From positions 1 to 8,109 of the forward strand of contig JADFOM010000102.1 of assembly GCA_022562835.1 (NCBI GenBank): a DNA stretch of 8,109 nucleotides, in the 5' to 3' direction. Below the pieces are notes generated by a model. It worked only from the letters and a program-made list of their open reading frames with translations, was not told the DNA's origin and did no database searches. This document shows positions 1-5,578 of this stretch, in pieces (position 1 is the first letter of the stretch; each line of letters starts with the position of its first letter). The DNA comes from Acidobacteriota bacterium (lineage in GTDB: Bacteria > Actinomycetota > Acidimicrobiia > Acidimicrobiales > SHLQ01). A program made the position numbers and the translations under genes.

Positions 1-865
1 AGTCGACGCGGAGGGTCTGGATCCACTCGAACATGTCGGCTGCGATCTTGTCCTCGCCTACAGCGAGGTGTGCGAGGACACATTCGCAGGTCTCGGCCGC
101 GGTAATCCAGGGTCGGTCGCTGACGCAGCGTATGCCTGTGCCATCCATCAAGAACGCATCGCGTCGTTCGTCGAGGTGGCGTCGTCCGGCTTCGCCAGCG
201 AGGGCACCGCAGAGCACGGGGTAGTACCAGTCCATCGCCCAGCGATGTTTTGGGGCAAACGCGCCCTCGGGGCGGTCCCGCACGACCTGGGCGAGTGAGG
301 CGAGGCTTAACTCCCAGTCGGGCCTTTCGTGATCGAGTTCCTCGGCGAGCGCGACGGCGCAGCGCAACGAATGACAGACACTTGACGATCCGGTCAACAG
401 CGCGAACGACCACGGTGTGCCATCGGGGTGGCGGGCCCAGACGATCTCGCCGCGAGGCTGTTGCAGATCTAGCACGAAATCGATGGCTCGTTCGACGATT
501 GGCCAGTACTGCTCCGCGAATCCGCGGTCGTCGCTAAGTAGATAGTGGTGCCACACGCCGGTAGCGATATATGCGATGACGTTGGCGTCGAGTTTCGGGT
601 CTTCGACTTCGTCGGGCAGGTAGTACTGATGCCACGATCCGTCGGGCCTTTGCAGGTCGGCGAGCCAGCGGTACGCAAGTTCTGCTTCCTGGCTCAGTCC
701 GGCGATGTCCATCGCCATGGCCGCCTCGATGTGGTTCCACGGGTCGGCGTGACCGCCGGGGAACCAAGGGATCATTCCGTTGGGGAGCTGCCACTCGGCG
801 ATAGTGCCTGCGGTGGCTTTGATGTCGGCGGCGCTCAGTACGCCGGTGACCTCAGGAGTATGCAT
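1..865 (-). CDS. Alpha/alpha-toroid (prenyltransferase/squalene-cyclase-like) protein, 3' end outside window
   Basis: The frame is open from an ATG at 865 to the window edge, giving 288 visible residues without a stop; the C-terminus is missing. The protein is rich in Trp and aromatic residues and looks like repeated helical hairpins of an alpha/alpha toroid. Segments seen are IPWFPGGHADPWNHIEAAM (about 32-50), a QW-like QRPDGSW (72-78), WARHPDGTPWSF (143-154) and HRWAMDWYYPVLCGAL (207-222). Such proteins are usually labelled prenyltransferase, terpenoid-cyclase-like or six-hairpin glycosidase-like; I cannot choose among these. I see no DDxD-type cyclase motif in the visible part. The start overlaps the end of the methyltransferase gene by 14 nt in another frame, so the two are probably translationally coupled. 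With the GT4 gene upstream it likely serves the same glycoconjugate or lipid pathway, which is an inference. That it is a real gene is well supported; its function is not. Confidence 0.8.
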   Translation of the reverse strand, partial: MHTPEVTGVLSAADIKATAGTIAEWQLPNGMIPWFPGGHADPWNHIEAAMAMDIAGLSQEAELAYRWLADLQRPDGSWHQYYLPDEVEDPKLDANVIAYIATGVWHHYLLSDDRGFAEQYWPIVERAIDFVLDLQQPRGEIVWARHPDGTPWSFALLTGSSSVCHSLRCAVALAEELDHERPDWELSLASLAQVVRDRPEGAFAPKHRWAMDWYYPVLCGALAGEAGRRHLDERRDAFLMDGTGIRCVSDRPWITAAETCECVLAHLAVGEDKIAADMFEWIQTLRVD

Positions 866-1619
866 GTGCGATCCGGTCCGTTGTTTGTTCGCCAGCAGCG
901 GGTTTTGTCGCGTACACGGCGAGGCTCTTTCCTATGAGCGGGTTCAAAAGCGATTCGGCCGTGCGGGTAACGAACGGCGCATTGATGATGTCCCAGCTCA
1001 GCAGACGATGATATGCGCTTACCAACCGGTTGTCCTCTACCTCTTCGTTGGGTCCGACCGCGCAGCGAAGCCACCAGTAGGGCGAATGCAGCGCGTGCGC
1101 GTGGTGCCGGTCGTGGTAGTCGAGGCCAGCGGTCGCAAGGCGTGACCGAATTTCTGCGACGGTGTAGATCCGGACGTGGCCACCCTCGGCTGCAGGAGCG
1201 TGGTAATCGTCTGACAGCGCCCAGCAGATGCGTTCGGGAAGGAACGCCGGCACGGTTACAGCCAACATGCCGCCTGGCTTGAGTATGCGTGCGAGCTCAG
1301 CGAACGCGGCGTCATCGGCGGGGATGTGCTCCAACACCTCCGAAGCGATGATGCGGTCGAAGGTCTCGTCAGGAAACGGGAGCGTTGTTGCATCACCCTG
1401 GGATGCACTCACGGACACGTCCTCGGCGATCTCGCCGTCGCTTAGCATCGCATAGGCGATTTTGCGCACCTCAACGAGCTCGTCGTGAGCGAGGTCACAC
1501 GCTATGACGTTCGCCCCGCGTCGTAGCGCCTCGTACGCGTGTCGGCCGAATCCGCATCCCAGATCCAACATGAGGTGGCCCTCACGGAGTTCCAGTCGGT
1601 CGTAGTTGACTGTGAGCAT
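852..1619 (-). CDS. Class I SAM-dependent methyltransferase
   Basis: 255 residues with a complete Rossmann methyltransferase core. SAM-binding motif I is LDLGCGFGRH (18-27). The acidic residue ending beta-2 is Asp42 in VIACDLAHDEL. GDATTLPFPDETFD (75-88) is the motif around the adenine pocket, IIASEVLEHIP (90-100) is motif IV-like, and LKPGGMLAVTVP (113-124) is the post-core strand typical of UbiE/Coq5-like (Methyltransf_11) enzymes. The C-terminal third (about 125-255) is less typical and should carry substrate specificity; it holds a Trp/His-rich stretch around HHAHALHSPYWWLRC (172-186). The ATG at 1619 lies 3 nt after the GT4 stop, and the gene's end overlaps the toroid-protein start by 14 nt, so all three look co-translated. 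The substrate is unknown; a sugar, lipid or polyprenyl acceptor processed by the neighbouring enzymes is the natural guess. Family assignment is firm. Confidence 0.92.
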   Translation of the reverse strand: MLTVNYDRLELREGHLMLDLGCGFGRHAYEALRRGANVIACDLAHDELVEVRKIAYAMLSDGEIAEDVSVSASQGDATTLPFPDETFDRIIASEVLEHIPADDAAFAELARILKPGGMLAVTVPAFLPERICWALSDDYHAPAAEGGHVRIYTVAEIRSRLATAGLDYHDRHHAHALHSPYWWLRCAVGPNEEVEDNRLVSAYHRLLSWDIINAPFVTRTAESLLNPLIGKSLAVYATKPAAGEQTTDRIAHAYS

Positions 1620-1622
1620 CGG

Positions 1623-2879
1623 TTAGGAACCGGTTCTTTCGTCGAGCAGCGCCCGATATTGCTCGACGGTCGCATCGGCGGTGTGACGCCAACTCCAGCG
1701 CTCGGTCACCCGTTTACGGCCAGCCGCGCCGACTCGGGCGCGCGCCTCGGGGTCGTCGAGAGAGCTGGCGATTCGGTCGGCTAGAGCACCGCTGTCGCCG
1801 GGGATCACCGAGAAACAGGTGTCGTTGTCCGCCCCGGTCACCTCCGGCAATGCCCCGCCGGTGGTGGCGACCAGGGGAACACCGCAAGACATTGCCTCGA
1901 TCGACGGCAGTGAAAAGCCTTCGTAGAGGGACGGGACGACGGCGAGCTCAGCTTCGGAGTAGAGGTCGACGATGTGTTGGTCGCTGACGCCGCTGACGAA
2001 TCTCACACAGTCGGCCAGCCCGAGTTCTTGCAGCGTGTTAGATGCGTGCGAGTTGTCCTTGGGTTTGCCGATGATGACAAGTTCGATGTCGCGTTCGGTG
2101 CGTAGCTTGGCTACGGCTTCGAGCAAATAGCGGAGCCCCTTGAGCGCAACGTCTGCGCTTGCGGTGGTGATGAGCCGGCCGGGGATGCGTTCGATATTGT
2201 CCATCGGGCGGAACAGGTCGACGTCGACGCCGACCGGCACAACGTGGATCCGCTCGATCGGCACCTGGTGATCGGCGCTGATATCGGCCTTCGAGTTCTC
2301 CGAAACTGTGAGCACACGGACCATTCGCTTCGCGACCTGGGTCTGCATCCTCGTGAACGCGTACCAACGGCGTTTGCCGATCCGTTCCCACAGAGTTCGT
2401 GCGTGTTCGATCTCGAGGCGGCGGTCGACGGTGATTGGATGATGAATGGTCGACAGCACCGGGAAGTGCTTCTGAACATCGAGCAAACCCCATCCTAGGG
2501 TTTGGTTGTCGTGCACGAGGTCGAAGTCGCCCTTACGCTCGCGCAGGGCACGTGCGGCGCGCAGCGAGAAGGCCATCGGTTCGGGGAAGTTACCGGTGCA
2601 GAACGAGAGCGTCTCGACGACGTCGGTCCAATCTTCCAGCTCAAAGAGTGCGGGCAGCCGCATTGGGTGGTGTTCGTTGTAGATGTCGAGGCTGCGCAAC
2701 TCGTGCAACGGGATGTCATCGTCGACCTCGGGGTAGGGCTGGCCGCCGTAGACCTCAACGTGGTGCCCGAGCTTTACGAGTGCGTTGGATAGGTGACGTA
2801 CGTATACGCCCTGTCCGCCACAGTGTGGTTTGCCCCTATAACTCAGCAGCGCGATGCGAAGGGGGGTCTCGTCGATCAT
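1623..2879 (-). CDS. GT4-family glycosyltransferase (GT-B fold)
   Basis: 418 residues, normal length for GT4. The N-terminal Rossmann domain starts with RIALLSYRGKPHCGGQGVYV (8-27), carrying the Gly-rich acceptor-side loop GGQGVYV. The inter-domain region has TVSENSKADI (191-200) and VVPVGVDVDLFRP (213-225), typical of GT4 enzymes. The nucleotide-sugar domain has DVALKGLRYLLEA (243-255) and the E-x7-E signature VVPSLYEGFSLPSIEAMSCG (314-333), with Glu320 and Glu328; the family retains the donor sugar configuration. Donor and acceptor cannot be read from sequence. A strong Shine-Dalgarno sequence, AGGGGG, lies 5 nt before the ATG at 2879. It is first in an operon with the methyltransferase and the toroid protein. 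Mycobacteria also have a GT4 enzyme and a methyltransferase gene close together in the methylglucose-lipopolysaccharide region, but orthology is not shown here. Confidence 0.93.
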   Translation of the reverse strand: MIDETPLRIALLSYRGKPHCGGQGVYVRHLSNALVKLGHHVEVYGGQPYPEVDDDIPLHELRSLDIYNEHHPMRLPALFELEDWTDVVETLSFCTGNFPEPMAFSLRAARALRERKGDFDLVHDNQTLGWGLLDVQKHFPVLSTIHHPITVDRRLEIEHARTLWERIGKRRWYAFTRMQTQVAKRMVRVLTVSENSKADISADHQVPIERIHVVPVGVDVDLFRPMDNIERIPGRLITTASADVALKGLRYLLEAVAKLRTERDIELVIIGKPKDNSHASNTLQELGLADCVRFVSGVSDQHIVDLYSEAELAVVPSLYEGFSLPSIEAMSCGVPLVATTGGALPEVTGADNDTCFSVIPGDSGALADRIASSLDDPEARARVGAAGRKRVTERWSWRHTADATVEQYRALLDERTGS

Positions 2880-3053
2880 GCGAACCCCCTTAGGGTGACA
2901 AATTCGAGACGATATGGTCGCACCAGTATGCGAAGTTTCCCCGCGATTTCACACACCGCAGGTTCCGATGTTACCTAACGGTCATTATGAGATTCGCCTT
3001 GACAGGCCGATCGTCGTGCTGACGCCGACAGATCGTCCCTGCTCGGCCGCGCC
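2880..3053. promoter_or_regulatory. Divergent intergenic region between the GT4 operon and dtd
   Basis: These 174 bp separate two genes transcribed away from each other, so promoters for both should lie here. On the plus strand a perfect sigma-70 -35 hexamer, TTGACA, sits at 2999-3004, about 50 bp before the dtd ATG. I see no convincing -10 hexamer at 16-19 bp from it, so this is only a candidate. On the minus strand I see no clear promoter pair for the GT4 operon. No strong inverted repeat or known operator was recognised. The promoter role follows from the gene arrangement and is not read from a clear motif. Confidence 0.3.
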
Positions 3054-3491
3054 ATGAGGGCATTGGTGCAGCGGGTAACCAGGGCTTCGGTGCGGGCGGA
3101 CGGCAGCGAGATCGGCTCTATCGGCAACGGTCTGTGCGTTCTCGTGGGAGTGACACATGACGAAGATGAGGCGACGGCGGACAAGCTGGCCGACAAGATC
3201 TGGAACCTACGGATACTCGACGACGAGGACGGAGTCATGAATCTATCGATCGCCCAGCACGGCGGCGAGATCCTCGTCATAAGTCAGTTCACACTCTATG
3301 GATCGACCCGGTCAGGGCGCCGACCATCGTGGGTCGACGCAGCAGCCCCAGCTGAGGCTGCTCCGTTGGTCCAGCGCGTGATCGACACTCTTCGCTCCTT
3401 GGGAGCGCAGGTCAGCACAGGTAAGTTCGGCGCCGACATGGCCGTCGAGTTGGTCAACGACGGCCCGGTGACGCTTCTCATCGAGGTCTGA
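3054..3491 (+). CDS. dtd: D-aminoacyl-tRNA deacylase (D-Tyr-tRNA deacylase)
   Basis: 145 residues, the usual length for DTD. It hydrolyses D-aminoacyl-tRNA (and mischarged Gly-tRNA-Ala), protecting translation from D-amino acids; it acts as a cytosolic dimer. Diagnostic features are the N-terminus MRALVQRVTRASV, the catalytic motif SQFTLYG (77-83), GRRPSW (88-93) where many homologues have GRRPSF, TGKFGADM (122-129), and the Gly-cisPro chirality motif NDGPVT (135-140). The start at 3054 is fixed by the conserved N-terminus. No Shine-Dalgarno sequence is visible in the GC-rich bases just upstream, so a very short leader or leaderless mRNA is possible. It is the only accepted plus-strand gene and converges with lnt; 32 nt separate the two stops and I see no clear terminator hairpin there. 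Confidence 0.97.
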   Translation: MRALVQRVTRASVRADGSEIGSIGNGLCVLVGVTHDEDEATADKLADKIWNLRILDDEDGVMNLSIAQHGGEILVISQFTLYGSTRSGRRPSWVDAAAPAEAAPLVQRVIDTLRSLGAQVSTGKFGADMAVELVNDGPVTLLIEV

Positions 3492-3523
3492 CCGTTGTGG
3501 GTGTTGGGTCGGGTGGTGAACTG

Positions 3524-4870
3524 TCAGGCTTCGGTTCTACGTCTGATCCGGCGAGCGAGCCAGGCAGCGGCGATGATGGCGAGTGATCCGATCATCATTG
3601 GCCAGGCACCCCATTGCACTGCAAGCGTCTGGCCGTCGCGTCGCTCAATGCGGTGAACCATGACGGCCTGATCGCCGATCGAGATCTTGTCGACGATGTC
3701 ACCGTCAGGGTTGACGACGGCACTAAAACCGGTTGGCGCGGCCTGCAGCACCCAACGGTCGGTTTCGATGGCCCGAAGGCGCGTCGACGCGAGCTGCTGG
3801 GTTTGCACCTGTGTAAGCCAATAGCTCGATCCATTGGTCGGGTTCAGGATTACCTCGCCGCCATTGCGCACACCGTCGCGAGCGCGATGGTCGAAGAAGA
3901 TCTCCCACGAGATGTTCACCGCGTAGGTCGCGTCGTCTGTCACCAAGATGGCGGGTTCGCTCCCCGGCATCGTGTCGCGCTCGGGTAGTGCCGACTCCGC
4001 AACCGACTCGAGCAGCCCGCGGAACGGTACAAATTCGCCAAATGGCACAAGGCGGACCTTGTCGTAGCGATCGACGACCTCGCCGCTGGGTTCGATCGCC
4101 TCGGAATAGTTCGCATTGTGCTCCTCATCGACCTGAACAAACCACCCCGGCACGATTGTTGCGTCGTGCTGACGGGCGAGTTCGGCCAGAATCGGCGCCG
4201 GTTCGTCCGCGAGTAGCAACGGTTCTGCGCACGCGGACGCTCGGTCGACGGTCTCTGGATTGACGACGTTTTCCGGCCACAGAATCAGGTCGAGATCGAT
4301 TCCGTCCAGCGCTGCGGTCGCCTCTATCTGGCGTTCGAAAACCGCGCGGGCGTTACACGAGGAAAATCGCGTGCCCTGGGGGCCACCGCCTTGTACGACA
4401 GCCACATCGAGTGAACCGATGTAGTCAGAGCGAGGCGCGGCGAGTGCAAGCGAGCCGATGATCAGGACGGGTGCGAGAGCGGCGACGGCAAGTCGTCGAT
4501 GACCGAGCAGCCAAGCGGCGATCGCTGCACCGAGAGCGACCGTCGAGTAAGCGAGCCATAGCGAGCCGAAGAGGCGCACCGTGTACGCGAGTGGGCTGGC
4601 CACCTGCCCCATCGGGATCGTGGCGAGTGGTACACCCCCGAACGGCCATGACCAGCGCCAAAGCTCGGCCAGGACGATCGCAGCGGGTAGAGCGAAGAAT
4701 CGACCTGCGTCAGGTGGCGTGACCGCTGTGGCACATCCCAGAATCACCGCGAATAGGCCGAACGCGAGGAAGTAGCCAGGCGCGGTGAACTTCACCATCC
4801 ACAGGATGGTGGGAAGGAACCAGCCGGCGGCGAAGACGGCACCGAGTACAAAACGGCGGCGGGTTGCCAT
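3524..4870 (-). CDS. lnt: Apolipoprotein N-acyltransferase-like protein, catalytic Cys replaced by Ser
   Basis: From the ATG at 4870 this gives 448 residues; the true N-terminus is probably further upstream (see the 4871-5017 entry), giving about 497, the usual Lnt size. Lnt moves an acyl chain from phospholipid onto the N-terminal Cys of lipoproteins in the cytoplasmic membrane. Hydrophobic segments occupy roughly residues 7-50, 57-75, 95-122 and 127-145. A nitrilase-like domain follows (about 154-410), with a final membrane helix at 422-439 and a basic tail. Candidate triad residues are Glu200 in LILWPE and Lys271 in DRYDKVRLVPFGEF, which also carries the second conserved Glu, Glu279. The nucleophile position reads NISWEIFF, so the expected Cys-Tyr-Glu is Ser321-Trp-Glu323. 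NPTNGSSYW (343-351), RLRAIETDRW (364-373) and APTGFSA (378-384) are standard Lnt motifs. Family assignment is firm; acyltransferase activity is uncertain because of the Cys-to-Ser change. Confidence 0.92.
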   Translation of the reverse strand: MATRRRFVLGAVFAAGWFLPTILWMVKFTAPGYFLAFGLFAVILGCATAVTPPDAGRFFALPAAIVLAELWRWSWPFGGVPLATIPMGQVASPLAYTVRLFGSLWLAYSTVALGAAIAAWLLGHRRLAVAALAPVLIIGSLALAAPRSDYIGSLDVAVVQGGGPQGTRFSSCNARAVFERQIEATAALDGIDLDLILWPENVVNPETVDRASACAEPLLLADEPAPILAELARQHDATIVPGWFVQVDEEHNANYSEAIEPSGEVVDRYDKVRLVPFGEFVPFRGLLESVAESALPERDTMPGSEPAILVTDDATYAVNISWEIFFDHRARDGVRNGGEVILNPTNGSSYWLTQVQTQQLASTRLRAIETDRWVLQAAPTGFSAVVNPDGDIVDKISIGDQAVMVHRIERRDGQTLAVQWGAWPMMIGSLAIIAAAWLARRIRRRTEA

Positions 4871-5017
4871 GCCCGAGATAGCAACAGTCAGTAGTGCAAA
4901 GCCACCGAACGCGAGTGGCCAGAACCCCCAGGGAGGCGTGGACGCCGCGACAGCGAGGCCGCCGATGAGCGCACATGAACGTCGATGACGATCGGCGACC
5001 GCCCGCGCCGAACTCAG
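4871..5017 (-). other. lnt: Probable N-terminal extension of lnt without a standard start codon
   Basis: The lnt frame stays open upstream of its first ATG (4870) as far as a TGA at 5136-5138. The added residues include CALIGGLAVAASTPPWGFWP followed by LAFGGFALLTVAISG. This is a membrane helix with the Pro-Pro-Trp-Gly-Phe-Trp-Pro-Leu-Ala pattern found at the N-terminus of Lnt proteins, so it is very likely translated. There is no ATG, GTG or TTG in frame between 5138 and 4870. The best candidate is CTG at 5017-5015, which overlaps the stop of the upstream gene as CTGA, with a GGCGGA Shine-Dalgarno-like sequence 6 nt before it; this would add 49 residues. The other explanation is a single-base insertion, real or a sequencing error, after the ATG at 4976-4974 in the neighbouring frame: removing the T at 4973 would give Met-Ala-Leu-Ile-Gly-Gly in frame. 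Confidence 0.6.
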
Positions 5018-5307
5018 CAGGCGTCCGCCGCGCGGTTGATTACCGCGTGGAGCTTCGGCCGCACTCGGCCCTTTAGGTTGAGATCGATCAAGTCCGCGAA
5101 TCCGTACAGTCTGGGCGACAAAAGCACCTTTATGCCATCACGGCGCACCGTGCGGTACTTCGAGAGGTTCTTGCCTTTCAAATAGGTGTCGACCGACACC
5201 TCGTAGCGGGTCTTCCCTCAACCGACGGGTGGGATGAAATCGATCACTGCGACGCCACCCCGTTTTGTGATGGCGTCGGTGGCCTCTGTCGAGATGTCGA
5301 GATGCAT
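5014..5307 (-). CDS. Candidate selenoprotein, HesB/IscA-like, with in-frame UGA (Sec30)
   Basis: Reading from ATG 5307 (preceded by a GGTGA Shine-Dalgarno-like sequence and an in-frame stop at 5311-5313) gives 97 codons to TGA at 5014. One internal TGA lies at 5218-5220, codon 30. The protein starts MHLDISTEATDAITKRGG, a likely first helix. The strand VAVIDFIPPVG (19-29), the UGA and GKTRYEVSVDTYLKG (31-45) follow, then the second half DGIKVLLSPRLYGFADLIDL. Helix, strand, Cys/Sec turn, strand and a 'DGIKVLLSP' strand match the order of HesB/IscA Fe-S biogenesis proteins. HesB-like proteins are a bacterial family in which Sec has been reported. The C-terminal Cys-x-Cys pair of true IscA is absent; the only Cys is the last residue. 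Codon use is coding-like before and after the UGA, and a SECIS-like hairpin follows it. Alternatives are a recent nonsense mutation, or a redox protein of another fold. No function beyond possible thiol/selenol or metal chemistry can be claimed. Confidence 0.72.
5184..5201 (-). promoter_or_regulatory. Bacterial SECIS-like hairpin downstream of the in-frame UGA
   Basis: On the minus strand, A-GGTGTC-GGTC-GACACC-T forms a 7-bp perfectly paired stem (arms 5195-5201 and 5184-5190) closed by the tetraloop GGUC (5194-5191). The stem begins 16 nt and the loop 23 nt after the UGA (5220-5218). SelB-recognised bacterial SECIS elements lie inside the coding region a short distance 3' of the UGA and need a conserved G in a small apical loop. 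The E. coli fdhF element has the same GGUC loop, 18 nt after its UGA. I see no bulged U in this stem, unlike fdhF. The hairpin is read directly; SelB binding is inferred. Confidence 0.68.
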
Positions 5308-5578
5308 GAATCACCATTGTCTTGGGTCGTCAGCGGTCGCGGATGGACACTCACTCAAACAGTCGGCGCGGACACCGTATTCCGTAGGGAGCGTCATCGA
5401 CTTGCATACGTTGACGAGTCGGCGTCGAACGCGGTGTCAGACACCGTATTTCCAGCGCACGGGGCGCTCTCGGTGTGCTGGTTCTGTGCTGGGTGTCTGA
5501 CACCGTATTTCCAGCGCACGGGGCGCTGTCGGTGTGCTGGTTCTGCGCTGGGTGTCTGACACCGGATTCCGGGTTGTG
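5308..5578. other. Intergenic region between hemY and the selenoprotein gene
   Basis: This 271-bp gap separates two minus-strand genes. The hemY-proximal half is filled by the 59-bp repeat array and a small palindrome, CCGGATTCCGG (5563-5573). The other half (about 5308-5432) must carry the ribosome binding site of the selenoprotein gene (GGTGA just before its ATG) and perhaps its promoter. I see no convincing -35/-10 pair there. The hairpins of the repeat lack a following U-tract in the minus-strand transcript, so they are not clear Rho-independent terminators. Confidence 0.5.
5433..5569. repeat. 59-bp tandem repeat, 2 full copies plus a partial third
   Basis: Copies lie at 5433-5491 and 5492-5550 and differ at three positions (unit positions 7, 37 and 55). 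A third partial copy starts at 5551 and decays after about 19 bp. Each unit opens with the palindrome GGTGTC-A/T-GACACC, followed by GTATTTCC. It also contains a second inverted repeat, CCAGCGCAC...GTGTGCTGG, 9 bp with one G-T wobble position, around a 12-nt loop. A degenerate half copy, GACACCGTATTCC, sits at 5371-5383. The palindromic composition suggests a REP- or MITE-like intergenic element or a structured mRNA region between hemY and the downstream gene. No transposase is nearby. The repeat is seen directly; its nature is inferred. Confidence 0.9.

Noticed and set aside
545..937. Long plus-strand frame opposite the toroid and methyltransferase genes
   Set aside because: It lies antisense to two well-supported genes and its translation has no recognisable motifs; it is a by-product of high-GC codon bias.
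2999..3027. A confident sigma-70 promoter for dtd
   Set aside because: TTGACA is perfect, but no acceptable -10 hexamer is found at 16-19 bp; kept only as a candidate in the intergenic entry.
5014..5016. The terminal TGA of the selenoprotein gene as a second Sec codon
   Set aside because: Readthrough gives Arg/Ser-rich sequence with no recognisable pattern, and the overlapping lnt frame already explains the bases downstream.
5014..5199. A 61-residue GTG-start frame as a stand-alone gene
   Set aside because: It is the 3' part of the longer UGA-containing frame. It has no good ribosome binding site, and the residues upstream of it are equally protein-like and in frame.
5014..5307. Pseudogene broken by a nonsense mutation
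   Set aside because: It has a single UGA (no UAA/UAG), no frameshift and intact coding character on both sides, the UGA falls at a Cys-like position, and a SECIS-like hairpin follows. It remains the main alternative if the genome lacks Sec machinery.
5302..5559. Plus-strand frames spanning the 59-bp repeats as repeat-containing proteins
   Set aside because: The translations only reflect the DNA repeat (a repeated FQRTGR segment). There is no ribosome binding site or family resemblance, and a 59-bp period is not a multiple of three, so the protein repeat drifts out of frame.
5433..5569. CRISPR array
   Set aside because: The repeats are directly adjacent with no variable spacers, there are only two full units, and no cas gene is present.
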